Source: an uncultured Bacteroidales bacterium
GTDB lineage: Bacteria > Bacteroidota > Bacteroidia > Bacteroidales > F082
Direction: 5' to 3'
Length of the DNA: 64,000 bases
NCBI GenBank assembly: GCA_900317155.1
Contig: ONFO01000009.1
Location: 186,001-250,000, forward strand
The notes beneath the pieces are model-generated. The model saw only the letters and a list, made by a program, of their open reading frames with translations, made no database searches and was not told where the DNA came from. Made by a program: the position numbers and the translations under genes. The first letter of the stretch is position 1, and each line of letters opens with the position of its first letter. This document shows positions 33,269-43,119 of the stretch, one piece after another.

Positions 33269-34372
33269 ATGAAGAAGATTATTACCACAATAGCGATGCT
33301 TTTGTGTGCCGGAATGGCAGCAATGGCTCAAGAAACCACTTATGCCAAGAGTGACTTCGTACCTGGTGACGAGATTATATTCGACGACAACTTTGAAGGG
33401 GAGAAGCTTGGCGAGTTCCCGCTGAGGTGGGATTTGCTGGATGGCTATGCGGAGATGGCACAGCAGCAGGGACGCAACGTGATTGCCTTCACCGACAACG
33501 GACTGGGACAGGTGATGCCGCTGATGAAACAAAAATGGGATTGGTTACCGGAGGTGTTCACGGTGGAATTCGACCTCTACGTGGCTCCGATGAATATGGG
33601 AGACGAGGAGGAAACATCACTCGAGATGAACATTTATTTCGGCGACCGCGGCGACGACAGCTACTATAATGCGTCGAGCTATGTGCGTTTCTGGTACAGG
33701 GAAGATGGCTCGTGCAACCTGACGTGGAGCTTGCTGAAACCGGATGGGGACAACCAATCGAATGGAGAAAAGATGCTGGGATTGAACTCAGGCAATAGCG
33801 ACTACCTGGAAAAGGACAACCCAGTGGTTGCCGGAGAGTGGAACCACTTCGCTTTCTCGTTCAACCAGCGGGCTTTCAAAGGTTATGTGAACGGCGTACG
33901 CATGATCAACGTGCCGGCTATGAAGGCTCCTGGCTACCTCTTCTTCTCCAGCGGCGCGTTCTATCGCTACACAGGGTTGAGCAATGTGCGCATTGCCCAA
34001 GGTGCCGTGCTGCTCTACGACCGCCTCACCACCGACGGCAAGATTGTGACCTACGCCATCACCTTCGAGACGGGCAAGGCCGACTTGAAACCGGAATCTG
34101 TCATCGAAATCAACCGTGTGGCTAAATTGATGCAAGAGCATCCCGAGCTTGAGTTTGAGGTGCAAGGCCATTGCGACAACACTGGCACTGATGCCGTGAA
34201 CGATCCGCTGAGTCAACAAAGGGCTGAGGCCATCGTAAATGCCCTCGTGAAGCAAGGTATCGCACAATCACGCCTCACGCCTGTGGGCAAGGGTTCACAT
34301 TTCCCCATTGCTTCTAACGATTCAGCAGAAGGTCGCGCCAAGAACCGTCGTGTGGAGTTCGTGAAGAAATAA
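33269..34372 (+). CDS. OmpA-family protein with N-terminal LamG-like domain
   Basis: 367 aa. Signal peptide MKKIITTIAMLLCAGMAAMA. Residues ~30-240 look like a concanavalin/LamG-type beta sandwich (IIFDDNFEGEKLGEFPLRWD, EWNHFAFSFNQRAFKGYVNG). The C-terminal ~110 residues are an OmpA/MotB peptidoglycan-binding domain: ITFETGKADLKPESVIEINR, VQGHCDNTGTDAVNDPLSQQ, RAEAIVNALVKQGIAQSRLT, AKNRRVEF. It probably links the outer membrane or its surface to peptidoglycan, with the sandwich binding glycan or protein. This combination is common in Bacteroidales. Confidence 0.85.
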   Translation: MKKIITTIAMLLCAGMAAMAQETTYAKSDFVPGDEIIFDDNFEGEKLGEFPLRWDLLDGYAEMAQQQGRNVIAFTDNGLGQVMPLMKQKWDWLPEVFTVEFDLYVAPMNMGDEEETSLEMNIYFGDRGDDSYYNASSYVRFWYREDGSCNLTWSLLKPDGDNQSNGEKMLGLNSGNSDYLEKDNPVVAGEWNHFAFSFNQRAFKGYVNGVRMINVPAMKAPGYLFFSSGAFYRYTGLSNVRIAQGAVLLYDRLTTDGKIVTYAITFETGKADLKPESVIEINRVAKLMQEHPELEFEVQGHCDNTGTDAVNDPLSQQRAEAIVNALVKQGIAQSRLTPVGKGSHFPIASNDSAEGRAKNRRVEFVKK

Positions 34373-34375
34373 GCC

Positions 34376-35223
34376 TCAGATCAACATTCTTGTCTTTTTC
34401 TTGTATTCAGCATAGCCTGGCTTGTTTTGGAGCTGGCGTTGTTCCATCATGGGTATGCTGATGAATAGGAAGAGTGCCGTCATAGCTACTGGGGCCAGAA
34501 TCAGGCAATCCAAGCCGTACACTGAGGCATACATCGTCCAAACGCCCCACCACATCGAGATTTCGCCGAGATAGTTGGGGTGACGGCCGTGTTTCCAAAA
34601 GCCCACATCGCAATACTGACCTGGGTGTTCTTCGCGGAAACGATGTATCTGGGTGTCGGCAACCAGCTGCAAAGTGGCTGCTGAAATGCAAATTGCAAAG
34701 CCGAGCCAAGTCAACATGTTGGCCGCTTCCGTCGACTCAAACAAACCGAATCCAGGAAGCATGGCGGCAAACACCAAGACTGTCGGCATCATGTTCAGGC
34801 CGAAGAAATTGATGATTTGGAAAATGAAGGGCGACTGCGTTTCGCGGTAACGAGTGTAGCGCCAATCCTCATGGTCAAGGCCCTTGAAGGTATAGGCCCA
34901 ATTGCCCGTCAAACGATGCCCCAATACCATACGGCGATGAGCAGCAGAACGACTGGCAAGGTGAATGCCGACTTATAAAATGCCCAAACGGAGAACATCA
35001 CGGGTGGGGCCACGCTCCAATAGGGGTCGTAAACCGACACATTTTTGTAGAAAAGGCCAAATCCCCACACGACGACCTTAGCCACCACATCGGCAAAAAA
35101 CAAGGCCACCAACTCGTGCAGCCCCTTATTTAGAGTGATGAAAACAAAATAACCTAATAAAATGGCTATCAGATATATAATTCCGATGATAACGATACTA
35201 ACTGTTTTGGTTTGATTCTTCAT
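34376..35223 (-). pseudogene. DUF1295 (steroid 5-alpha-reductase-like) membrane protein, frameshifted
   Basis: Two overlapping frames make one DUF1295 protein of about 280 aa. The 5' part (35223 to about 34920) has SVYDPYWSVAPPVMFSVW and ends VWYWGIV. The 3' part (to 34376) resumes HRLTGNWAYTFKGLDHEDWR and has DVGFWKHGRHPNYLGEISMW. The family's WGIRLTGNWA is restored by adding one C at about 34910-34918, so a single base is missing. The enzyme would be an inner-membrane reductase/methyltransferase-fold protein. One-base loss with everything else intact suggests a recent mutation or a sequencing error. Confidence 0.8.
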
Positions 35224-35230
35224 GTTCCAA

Positions 35231-37459
35231 TTATTTCAAAATGAACTCCAACGTGCCACCTGCCATAATCTGCTGATGGGTGAGTTTATAATCCTTAATC
35301 GGCTTCCCGTTCAGCTTCACACTCTTGACATGGATACGTTTTGCAGTCTTGTTAGGCGCTGAAATCACAAAGTCTTTCCCATTCTCAAGATGCAGGGTGG
35401 CCTTAGTGAACAATGGAGTGCCAATGACATACTCGGCACTACCAGCATGGAAAGGATAGAAGCCAAGACTTGAGAAGATGTACCAAGCCGACATTTGGCC
35501 GCAGTCGTCGTTGCCGGCATAACCGCAAGGTGTGGCACGGTAGAACTCGCTCCTCACTTGCTCCACCAATTCCTGTGTACGTTCAGGCTTTCCAGCGAAG
35601 TTGTAAAGATACACCGTGTGATGACTGGGCTCGTTGCCGTGTGCATACTGACCGATGAAACCGCTCGCATTGCCGTTGACTTCTCCGCTGGTGGCAGTGA
35701 GGCTGAAGTTCTCGTCGAGTTTCTTTATGAAGCCTTTTGTACCACCAAAAAGGTCTATCAAACCTTGCGGGTCTTGCGGCACAAACCACATATACTGCCA
35801 AGCATTACCTTCCACGAAGCAAGGCTGCTCGTACGACAAGGGATCGAAGCCTTCCATCCAATTGCCTTTTTCGTCTTTAGGACGGAAGAAGCCCGTTTCA
35901 GGATCGAAGAGGTTTTTGTAGAACATGCTGCGACGATAGAAACGCTCGTAGTCATCCATTTTCCCGAGTTTCTTTGCCACCAAAGCCACGCAAGCATCGT
36001 CAAAAGCTTGCTCCATGGTGATGCTGACGCTCTCGTCCTGAAGAGTCTGCGGCAGATAACCGTATTGTTCCCAAATCTCAAACGGTGAATTGAAGTGGCT
36101 CCGTGTGCTACTCTCGACCATGGCTTGATAAGCCGCTTCCACATCAATGCCAGGAATTTCGGCCATGATAGCATCGGCAAGCACGGGAATGGCGTGGTTG
36201 CCAATCATGCAGTAGTTGTCCTGTCCCCACAAATCCCAAATGGGCAGGTAGCCGTATGTTTGGTGGTGCAGCACCATATCGCGGACAAACTGCGCGGCTA
36301 CATCGGGAGCGATGAGCGTATAAAGCGGATGGGCTGCGCGGAAAGTGTCCCAAAGGCTGAAAGTGCTGTGATACACTTGTCCCTTCGGCATCTGCCTGAT
36401 TTCAAAGTTGGTAGTCATATAGCGGCCATCCACGTCGCTCATCGTGTTGGGCTGCATCAAAACGTGGTAAAGACCTGTATAGAAGATGGTCTTCTGCTCG
36501 TCGGTGCCTTCGATGTCGATGCGGCTGAGCTCTCGCTGCCAAATGTCATGGGCAGCTTTGACATAACCGTCAAAATCCCAACTTTGGGCTTCGGCCAGCA
36601 TGTTTTTCCTTGCGCCTTCGCTATCCACGGGCGAAATGGCAACTTTCACCATCAATTCATTACCTTCTTTGGGGTCAAAACTCAAGGCAGCGCGGAGGGT
36701 GCGACCGTTGACGACATCACTATTCCCGACGTTCAGGCCGCCGTTCATCAGCAAATGCTGGTTGAACGGCCTTGAGAACTCGGCGCGGAAATACACCTTA
36801 CGCAATTTAGCCCACCCGCAGACGACGCGATAGCCTTCAATAGTGTGGTCGTCAACGAGACGGATTTGCGCCTGGATGATGTCGTAATAACGGCGGCCTG
36901 AGTAATAGGCATCTCCACGATAAGTCATTCTGTCGAGATCGAGGACGACACTCTGCGGCTGGCCCTCGGGGAAAGTATAGCGATGGATGCCCGTGCGCGT
37001 GGTGGCCGAGAGCTCCACATTCACGCCACTCTCTTGCAACAGCACCTGATAATACCCGGGTCTTGCCGATTCCTTATCATGACTATAGTGCTGGCCAAAG
37101 TCAGCGGCCTTCAACTGCTCAGGCGTCACTGCGCTGCACAAAGGCATCAGACTCACATCGATGAGGTCGGTGCAGCCTGTACCGCTGAGGTGAGTATGGG
37201 TGAAGCCATAGATGATGTCTTTGTTATAGTCGTAACCCGAGCAAGGGTCCCAAGTGACCATCAGCTCGGTCTCAGGACTCAGTTGCACCATGCCCTGCGG
37301 CATTGTGGCACCGGGGAAGGTACTACCGCTGAGCGCGCCCGTCTCGTCAGTCTGCGTGCCGATGAAAGGATTGACATATTGGGTGTAGTCGTTGGCGGTT
37401 TGGGCGCAGAGAAAAAATGGCAGCAACAAGATGGCCACCAAAGCAGAAATGCGTTTCAT
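35231..37459 (-). CDS. GH92 family alpha-mannosidase
   Basis: About 742 aa from ATG 37459 (MKRISALVAILLLPFFLCAQ, signal peptide). GH92 features run through the protein: YVNPFIGTQTD, STFPGATMPQGMVQLSPET, YGFTHTHLSGTGCTDLID, PIWDLWGQDNYCMIGNHAIP, and near the end GYAGNDDCGQMSAWYIFSSL with family acidic catalytic residues. GH92 enzymes are Ca-dependent exo-alpha-mannosidases of periplasm or surface, used by gut Bacteroidetes on N-glycans or mannan. Orphan here, with no SusCD pair nearby. The longer frame to 37522 is excluded by the -7 element at 37480-37487. Confidence 0.93.
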   Translation of the reverse strand: MKRISALVAILLLPFFLCAQTANDYTQYVNPFIGTQTDETGALSGSTFPGATMPQGMVQLSPETELMVTWDPCSGYDYNKDIIYGFTHTHLSGTGCTDLIDVSLMPLCSAVTPEQLKAADFGQHYSHDKESARPGYYQVLLQESGVNVELSATTRTGIHRYTFPEGQPQSVVLDLDRMTYRGDAYYSGRRYYDIIQAQIRLVDDHTIEGYRVVCGWAKLRKVYFRAEFSRPFNQHLLMNGGLNVGNSDVVNGRTLRAALSFDPKEGNELMVKVAISPVDSEGARKNMLAEAQSWDFDGYVKAAHDIWQRELSRIDIEGTDEQKTIFYTGLYHVLMQPNTMSDVDGRYMTTNFEIRQMPKGQVYHSTFSLWDTFRAAHPLYTLIAPDVAAQFVRDMVLHHQTYGYLPIWDLWGQDNYCMIGNHAIPVLADAIMAEIPGIDVEAAYQAMVESSTRSHFNSPFEIWEQYGYLPQTLQDESVSITMEQAFDDACVALVAKKLGKMDDYERFYRRSMFYKNLFDPETGFFRPKDEKGNWMEGFDPLSYEQPCFVEGNAWQYMWFVPQDPQGLIDLFGGTKGFIKKLDENFSLTATSGEVNGNASGFIGQYAHGNEPSHHTVYLYNFAGKPERTQELVEQVRSEFYRATPCGYAGNDDCGQMSAWYIFSSLGFYPFHAGSAEYVIGTPLFTKATLHLENGKDFVISAPNKTAKRIHVKSVKLNGKPIKDYKLTHQQIMAGGTLEFILK

Positions 37460-37479
37460 CTTTTTGTAGATTTTATGGG

Positions 37480-37487
37480 CAAAAGTA
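37480..37487 (-). promoter_or_regulatory. -7 element for the GH92 gene
   Basis: TACTTTTG on the minus strand, 21 bp before ATG 37459. Confidence 0.6.
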
Positions 37488-37539
37488 GCATATCGTACCA
37501 CAAAATACAACACTTTTTTCACTCAAACAAAACATTTCC

Positions 37540-37547
37540 TATCTTTG
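37540..37547 (+). promoter_or_regulatory. -7 element for the acyl-CoA ligase
   Basis: TATCTTTG, exact match, 28 bp before ATG 37575. Divergent from the GH92 promoter. Confidence 0.6.
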
Positions 37548-37574
37548 CACCTTCAAAACTTCAATCATCAGACT

Positions 37575-39236
37575 ATGAAAGCAACAAAACCTTTAGCACC
37601 CACTAAACATTTCTTTGAATACTTCAACGAGAACCTTCCCAAGAACTGGGACGAACCCGCTTTGACCGATTACGATGACGTCACAAGCTATACCTATGGC
37701 GAGATGGGCACCAAGATGATGCAGGTGCAGGCCATGCTCGAAGTGGCAGGGCTGAAGGCAGGCGACAAAATCGCCATCTGCTCAAAGAACTGCGCCAACT
37801 GGGCCATCGCCTTCCTGGCCATCGCCGCCAACCGTGGCGTGGTGGTGTCTATCATGGATGCCTTCGTCGAAAGCGACATTGAGAATCTCGTCACCCACTC
37901 CGACGCCAAGGCTATCTTCGTTGGTCCCGCCGTTTGGAAACGCCTCCACCCCGAGAAGATGCCCAACATTCAAATCGCCATCGGAACGGAACAGTTCCGC
38001 GTTCTTTATACCAAAGACGAGCAACTGAATACGGTGAAAGAGGATGCTGAAAAGCTGTTCAACGAGAGATACCCCAATGGCTTCACCAAGGCGGATGTCA
38101 ATCTGCCCACCGACAACCTCGACGAGCTGATGATTATCAACTACACCTCGGGCACTACGAGCGCCCCGAAAGGTGTCATGCTTTCATATCGTGCCATCTC
38201 CGCTAACGTGCAATATAGCCAAGAGACCATCCCCAACCATGCCGGCTGGACCGAGGTGTGCATGTTGCCGCTTTCGCACATGTTCGGCATGACGATTGAG
38301 TTTCTCTACCAAATTGCGGGTGGCTGCCATGTCTACTTCCTGAGCAAGACTCCATCGCCAACTGTCCTGCTGAAGGCCTACAAAGAGACAAAGCCATATA
38401 TGATCCTCACCGTGCCGTTGGTGCTCGAGAAAATCTTCAAGGCGAAGATCTTCCCAGCCTTGAACAAACCCATGGTGAAGTTCCTGTGGCACACGCCTTT
38501 GCTCTGCAAGATTGTGGAGAAGACCATCTACAAGCAGCTGATGGAAGCCTTTGGTGGCAATCTCATCTGGCTCATCACCGGTGGTGCTGCCATCAACGCG
38601 GAGGTGGAGAAGGTGTTCCGCCGCATCAAGTTCCCCTTCGTGGTGGGCTATGGCATGACCGAGGCCGGACCACTCATCTGCTACGAGCATTGGTACAATG
38701 AAGTGATAGGCTGCTGCGGTTCTTGCGTCACCCGTAACGAGCTGAAGATCGATTCTCCCGACCCGGAGAATGTGGTGGGCGAGATTCTGTTCCGCGGCGA
38801 ACACGTGATGATGGGTTATTACAAGAACGAAGAGGCTACCCGCGCCGCCATCGACGAAGAAGGCTGGCTCCATACCGGCGACCTTGGCACCTTAAATAAG
38901 AAGGGCTTGCTGTTTATCAAGGGTCGTTCCAAGGCCATGATTCTCAGCTCCAATGGTCAGAACATCTATCCCGAAGAAATCGAAGACAAGGTGAACAACC
39001 TGCCTGGCGTGGTCGAGTCGCTCGTGGTGGGCCGTCAAGGCAAGATTGTCGCTCTGGTCTATCCTGATGAGAAATACGACTTACAGAACAAGAGTATGGA
39101 GGAGCTGATGAACGAGAACCTCGCCACATTGAACGCCATGCTGCCCACATACTCAAAGGTGTCTTCCATCGTCCTCGTTGACAAGGAGTTTGAGAAGACA
39201 CCCAAGCGTAGTATCAGAAGATTCCTGTATTCGTAA
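37575..39236 (+). CDS. AMP-forming long-chain acyl-CoA ligase family
   Basis: 553 aa from ATG 37575 (MKATKPLAPTKHFFEYFNEN). AMP-binding signature IINYTSGTTSAPKGVML is at about residues 186-202; further motifs are VVGYGMTEAGPL and GWLHTGDLGTLNKKGLLFIK, then GRSKAMILSSNGQNIYPEEI. The C-terminal catalytic Lys region reads EKTPKRSIRRF. It would activate fatty acids with ATP and CoA (or another acceptor) in the cytosol. Complete, of standard length. The exact substrate cannot be told. Confidence 0.9.
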   Translation: MKATKPLAPTKHFFEYFNENLPKNWDEPALTDYDDVTSYTYGEMGTKMMQVQAMLEVAGLKAGDKIAICSKNCANWAIAFLAIAANRGVVVSIMDAFVESDIENLVTHSDAKAIFVGPAVWKRLHPEKMPNIQIAIGTEQFRVLYTKDEQLNTVKEDAEKLFNERYPNGFTKADVNLPTDNLDELMIINYTSGTTSAPKGVMLSYRAISANVQYSQETIPNHAGWTEVCMLPLSHMFGMTIEFLYQIAGGCHVYFLSKTPSPTVLLKAYKETKPYMILTVPLVLEKIFKAKIFPALNKPMVKFLWHTPLLCKIVEKTIYKQLMEAFGGNLIWLITGGAAINAEVEKVFRRIKFPFVVGYGMTEAGPLICYEHWYNEVIGCCGSCVTRNELKIDSPDPENVVGEILFRGEHVMMGYYKNEEATRAAIDEEGWLHTGDLGTLNKKGLLFIKGRSKAMILSSNGQNIYPEEIEDKVNNLPGVVESLVVGRQGKIVALVYPDEKYDLQNKSMEELMNENLATLNAMLPTYSKVSSIVLVDKEFEKTPKRSIRRFLYS

Positions 39237-39240
39237 AGCT

Positions 39241-40752
39241 TTATTCCTTCACCAATTTGATGGTGCGTGTACCTGTTTCGCTCGAGATGCGTGCCACATA
39301 AACACCTTTGGCAAAAGCGCTAAGGTCTATCTCAGCATGGCCTTCGACAACCGAAGTTGTCAGTAATTGTTTGCCCATCATGTCAAAAACCGCGACTTCG
39401 CCCTCAGTGACATTGGCTGCCATTGTGACTATGCCGTTTGTGGGATTGGGGCTGACCGTGGCAACCAAGGTCGGCTGTTCTTTGACGCCGACACTCGGGT
39501 CGTTGCCCACCCACACGTCGTCGACATACACACCATCGGCTTCGTGCGATTTGCCCTTGAAAGCGATGAGATAGGCATCCGAAGCCTCGGGCAAGGGAAG
39601 GGTGATGGTCTCCCATTCTTCGCAGGCGTATGTATATTCGCCAAGGAGATGCCAATAATCGTTTATCGAAGTAGCATACCAAACCGACAGTTCGTCAACG
39701 AATTGTCCCAGCGACCGTTGCTTATGATTGAAAGTAAGGACAGGTTGGGTGACGGCTGTGATGTCTAAGGGGGCGGAGACGAGCATGGCCTCGTCGCCCA
39801 GCCAAATGAAGAAGGCTGTGTTGTTGAGGATCAGATAGCCAGGGTCAACCACCCAACAATCGTTGCCTGAAAGGATTTCACTCCGCCAACACACGAATTC
39901 CTCCGAGGCTTCAAAGTCGTCGAAATAGGGTCGGTCGTTGGTGACGGTAATCACGTCGCACAAAGTGGTGAATGTCAAAGGATAGGACCATTCCGATTCC
40001 AACCCTTCGCCGCAGTTGGCTTTGACGCGAACTGTGTATTCGGTGTTGGGATCCAGATACTCCATCAGATAGGGTTGTGAAGTTACGGTGGCTTGATGTC
40101 CATTCACATCCACCGTCCAGCTTTCCTCATTACCTGCTGCCGACCATCCAAGCATTGCTGTGAAAGCCGTAACCTCAGTGACCTGTAGATTCATGGGACG
40201 AGCACAGCCCCCAGCAGCGGCAATCTCAATATCGTCGATGAAGATATAATATCCACCATTGCAATGCCCAAGAAACGAAATCTGGAAAGTGGACGACAGG
40301 TCTTCAAGGGTGAACAATTCATCGTAGGTATTCGACCAGTCGCTAAGGCTATAGCTGCCCAGTTGATGCCAGTTGTCGGTCGGCGAGGTGCGGTAACTCA
40401 CTGTGAGTTCGTCATAAGGAGGATAAAGCGCCATCATCGCATAGCCGAAGCTGAAAGTGGCACTGCTGCTACCTGTCATGTCGAAGGTGGGCGAAACCAG
40501 ACGTGCTTCGTCGCCAGCTGAAGCATTTTGGAAGGCCACCACATTGGTGTTGGTGCCGCCCATCACCGCCCAAGTGGCGGAACCCGTCGTCTCTACCGTC
40601 CAACATTCCATTTGCCCTGATTCAAAATTCTCAATATAAGATTGTCCCGGACCGATAGGGATTACGCATTGCGCATTTGCAACAGTGGTGCCAAAGAAGA
40701 AAGCCATTACGATGGCAGATAAAGCTTTAGTAAAGTAGTGTGTGTGTGTCAT
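39241..40752 (-). CDS. T9SS-exported surface protein with two choice-of-anchor-J-like domains
   Basis: 503 aa. Signal peptide ending TTVANAQ. Two beta-sandwich domains of the choice-of-anchor J type (YIENFESGQMECWTVETTGS and PYFDDFEASEEFVCWRSEIL, each followed by DEARLVSP / DEAMLVSAP and a FIDDIEI / YVDDVWV end) enclose a fibronectin-III-like domain (PMNLQVTEVTAFTAMLGW to LTFTTLC). The C-terminal ~75 residues are a T9SS type A sorting domain (ATVSPNPTNGIVTM, VAVFDMMGKQLLTT, GVYVARISSETGTRTIKLVK). It is probably a secreted adhesin or glycan-binding protein. Its own promoter is at 40787-40794. Confidence 0.85.
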   Translation of the reverse strand: MTHTHYFTKALSAIVMAFFFGTTVANAQCVIPIGPGQSYIENFESGQMECWTVETTGSATWAVMGGTNTNVVAFQNASAGDEARLVSPTFDMTGSSSATFSFGYAMMALYPPYDELTVSYRTSPTDNWHQLGSYSLSDWSNTYDELFTLEDLSSTFQISFLGHCNGGYYIFIDDIEIAAAGGCARPMNLQVTEVTAFTAMLGWSAAGNEESWTVDVNGHQATVTSQPYLMEYLDPNTEYTVRVKANCGEGLESEWSYPLTFTTLCDVITVTNDRPYFDDFEASEEFVCWRSEILSGNDCWVVDPGYLILNNTAFFIWLGDEAMLVSAPLDITAVTQPVLTFNHKQRSLGQFVDELSVWYATSINDYWHLLGEYTYACEEWETITLPLPEASDAYLIAFKGKSHEADGVYVDDVWVGNDPSVGVKEQPTLVATVSPNPTNGIVTMAANVTEGEVAVFDMMGKQLLTTSVVEGHAEIDLSAFAKGVYVARISSETGTRTIKLVKE

Positions 40753-40786
40753 AGTGTTTATAATTGATAATGAATAATTTGCGGCG

Positions 40787-40794
40787 CAAAGATA
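40787..40794 (-). promoter_or_regulatory. -7 element for the T9SS surface protein
   Basis: TATCTTTG on the minus strand, 35 bp before the ATG. Confidence 0.6.
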
Positions 40795-40885
40795 TGTATT
40801 TATGTTGAAGTGTTGACTGTTTAATTGTTGAATTGAGCTATTAGCTTTCAGCTATCATCACTGTAATGACCAAGCTGAAAGCTTA

Positions 40886-41647
40886 TTATCTTCTCCCAAA
40901 GTAATATTGTCCCTTTCCCACCGTGGCTTTGCCGTATTGGATGGCGTTTACTGGGCAATGGTGGTAGCAGCCCATGCACATCGTGCAGAGGCCGTGCCAT
41001 TTCGGGCGACCTTCTTCGAGGGTGATATTCTTTAAAGGACAAGCATCCACGCACTTGCCGCAATGGATGCAGGCTTCAGTGACATGATATTTGCTGTCAT
41101 CGGTAGCCGAGCGGTTAAAACCTGGATTCACCAAATAAGTCTTGAGCCATGCCAAGCTACCCACAACCATTTCTGAAAAATGCTCCTTGTTGATGAGCCG
41201 CGTAATATTTCGCTTCAGAAGGTCGTTTGCTCTGTCAATCTTTAGTTTGGCATTTTCCGGTGTATCGAGTTTGAAACCCGGCATACCGATGTAAGTTTCA
41301 GGCATTTGCACACTGAAACACGCCGACAAATGCCAGCCTTTTTCCTCAATGGCCTTGCGGAAAACCTTCTCTGTGAGGCCACAATTGTCGCCGCAGGTGC
41401 AGACGAAATAGAGGTAATCCGGCTTGGCTTTGAGTTGCATTTTCTTCACAAAGTCAAGCACCAACTTGGGCGGTGCCCAAGAATAGATGGGAAACACGAA
41501 GCCGAGCCTTTCGCCTTCGGCCAAAGTGTAGTCATAACGGCCTTCGCGAGCTGCCTCTGGGATAAAAGTCAATGTGTCGTTGAGTCCTGTGGCGATAGTT
41601 TCCGCCACATGTTTGCTGTTGCCACAGCCGCTGAAGTAGAATATCAT
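40886..41647 (-). CDS. EFR1-family flavodoxin-ferredoxin protein
   Basis: 253 aa. The N-terminal ~150 residues are flavodoxin-like: MIFYFSGCGNSKHVAETIAT (FMN phosphate loop), GFVFPIYSWAPPKLV, YFVCTCGDNCGLTEKVF. The C terminus binds two 4Fe-4S clusters: CIHCGKCVDACPLK and CTMCMGCYHHCPVNAI. EFR1 proteins are common electron-transfer proteins in anaerobes. It is divergent from the MATE gene with separate -7 elements, so the two may respond to the same conditions. Confidence 0.92.
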   Translation of the reverse strand: MIFYFSGCGNSKHVAETIATGLNDTLTFIPEAAREGRYDYTLAEGERLGFVFPIYSWAPPKLVLDFVKKMQLKAKPDYLYFVCTCGDNCGLTEKVFRKAIEEKGWHLSACFSVQMPETYIGMPGFKLDTPENAKLKIDRANDLLKRNITRLINKEHFSEMVVGSLAWLKTYLVNPGFNRSATDDSKYHVTEACIHCGKCVDACPLKNITLEEGRPKWHGLCTMCMGCYHHCPVNAIQYGKATVGKGQYYFGRR

Positions 41648-41667
41648 AAGCGTGCGTTTTATTGCTG

Positions 41668-41675
41668 CAAATGTA
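41668..41675 (-). promoter_or_regulatory. -7 element for the EFR1 gene
   Basis: TACATTTG on the minus strand, 21 bp before the ATG at 41647. Confidence 0.55.
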
Positions 41676-41707
41676 GAGAAAACTCTGAAATAAAAGCAAG
41701 TTTATTG

Positions 41708-41715
41708 TACTTTTG
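41708..41715 (+). promoter_or_regulatory. -7 element for the MATE gene
   Basis: TACTTTTG, exact match, 24 bp before ATG 41739. Confidence 0.6.
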
Positions 41716-41738
41716 CATCCGCAAAAACAAAAACTCAA

Positions 41739-43052
41739 ATGCCCCAAAACTCGCTCAACCGTTCGATACTGAAGCTCGCCATCCCCAACATCATCAGCAA
41801 TATCACCGTGCCATTGTTGGGCTTCGTCGACATGATGCTGATGGGGCACCAGGACAGCCTCGCCTACATCGGGGCCATCGGCTTGGGCGGCACCATCTTC
41901 AGCGTGATGTATTCCATCTTCAGCTTCATGCGGGCGGGCACGACGGGATTCACGGCACAAGCCTACGGTGCCAACGACCGCGCCGAAATTGCCTATTCGC
42001 TCTATCGCTCACTTTGCATTGCACTGATTGCCACAGTTTTGGTTTTGTCACTTCAAAATGCCGTGGAATGGCTAAGCATGAAGTTGCTCAACGGCAGCGA
42101 AGAAGTGCTGGCCTACACTGCCACCTATTTCCACGTGCGCATCTGGGCGGCACCGGCGGTACTTTGTCTCTATGCCTTCAACGGCTGGTACATCGGAATG
42201 CAAAACACCACCATTCCCATGACTATCGCCATCCTGACTAATGTGGTGAACATCGTCTTGAGCGTTATCTTCGTCAACGCCATGCGCATGGGCGTCACAG
42301 GCGTGGCCTTGGGCACCGTCATCGCACAATACTGCGGGCTGATTACGGCCATCATTTTCCTATTTACCAAGTTCCGCCATCACCTCATCCCCATCCGTCG
42401 GGTTATCCTATTGCAAGCCGACAAACTGAAGCGTTTCTTCAAGGTCAACGCCGACTTCATGATTCGCAGCATACTTTTGGTGCTGAGCATCGCCTATTTC
42501 AACAACCAATCGGCCAAACTCGGCGATGACATGCTGGCTGTCAACATGATTTTGATGCAGTTCTTCTACATCTTCTCTTACTTCACCGACGGCTTCGCTT
42601 ACGCGGGCGAGGCATTGGTGGGGCGATTCACAGGGGCGCATGATGCAAAACAACTTCGACAAACAGTAAAACTGCTGTTTATTTGGGGGTTCCTGATTGC
42701 CCTACCTTTCACGGTGCTCTTTGCCCTTTTCCCTGACTGGTTCATCGGCCTCGTCAGCGACCAGCCCGACATCATCCCGATGGCTAAACCTTATCACATC
42801 TACTTGGCTGCCATCCCACTTATCACCTTTGCCGCTTTCCTCTGGGACGGCATCTATATCGGTGCAACGGCGGCACGTGCCATACGCAACACTATGCTCA
42901 TCTCAGCCATTGGCGTGTTTTTGCCATCCACCTTATTATTAATGCCGCATTTTGGCAACCATGGTTTGTGGATTGCTTTTCTGCTATTTATGATTGCCCG
43001 AGGGCTAAGCATGACATTAATGGCACGGAAAGCTGTTCTGTCACTAAAATAG
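41739..43052 (+). CDS. MATE-family multidrug efflux transporter
   Basis: 437 aa with about 12 membrane segments. MATE features: ILKLAIPNIISNITVPLLGF, VDMMLMGHQDSLAYIGAIGL near the N terminus, FMRAGTTGFTAQAYGANDRA, and in the second half the repeat-like SYFTDGFAYAGEALVGRFTG. These transporters export drugs or metabolites in exchange for Na+ or H+. It resembles the DinF branch. Complete, single-gene transcription unit. Confidence 0.93.
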   Translation: MPQNSLNRSILKLAIPNIISNITVPLLGFVDMMLMGHQDSLAYIGAIGLGGTIFSVMYSIFSFMRAGTTGFTAQAYGANDRAEIAYSLYRSLCIALIATVLVLSLQNAVEWLSMKLLNGSEEVLAYTATYFHVRIWAAPAVLCLYAFNGWYIGMQNTTIPMTIAILTNVVNIVLSVIFVNAMRMGVTGVALGTVIAQYCGLITAIIFLFTKFRHHLIPIRRVILLQADKLKRFFKVNADFMIRSILLVLSIAYFNNQSAKLGDDMLAVNMILMQFFYIFSYFTDGFAYAGEALVGRFTGAHDAKQLRQTVKLLFIWGFLIALPFTVLFALFPDWFIGLVSDQPDIIPMAKPYHIYLAAIPLITFAAFLWDGIYIGATAARAIRNTMLISAIGVFLPSTLLLMPHFGNHGLWIAFLLFMIARGLSMTLMARKAVLSLK

Positions 43053-43071
43053 TTGACTGTTTTAAAAACAC

Positions 43072-43110
43072 ATTGCTATATTATTTTTTAAAAAATATTG
43101 CTATATTATT
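43072..43110. repeat. Tandem 14-bp direct repeat upstream of the YiiX-like gene
   Basis: ATTGCTATATTATT at 43072-43085 and 43097-43110, start-to-start 25 bp (about 2.4 helical turns), ending 10 bp before the -7 element at 43120. The arrangement suggests a regulator site. No homologous site is evident elsewhere in the window. Confidence 0.5.
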
Positions 43111-43119
43111 CAAAATTTG

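Noticed and set aside
38184-38873. 229-aa minus-strand frame inside the acyl-CoA ligase
   Set aside because: Antisense shadow; the plus strand carries all AMP-binding motifs.
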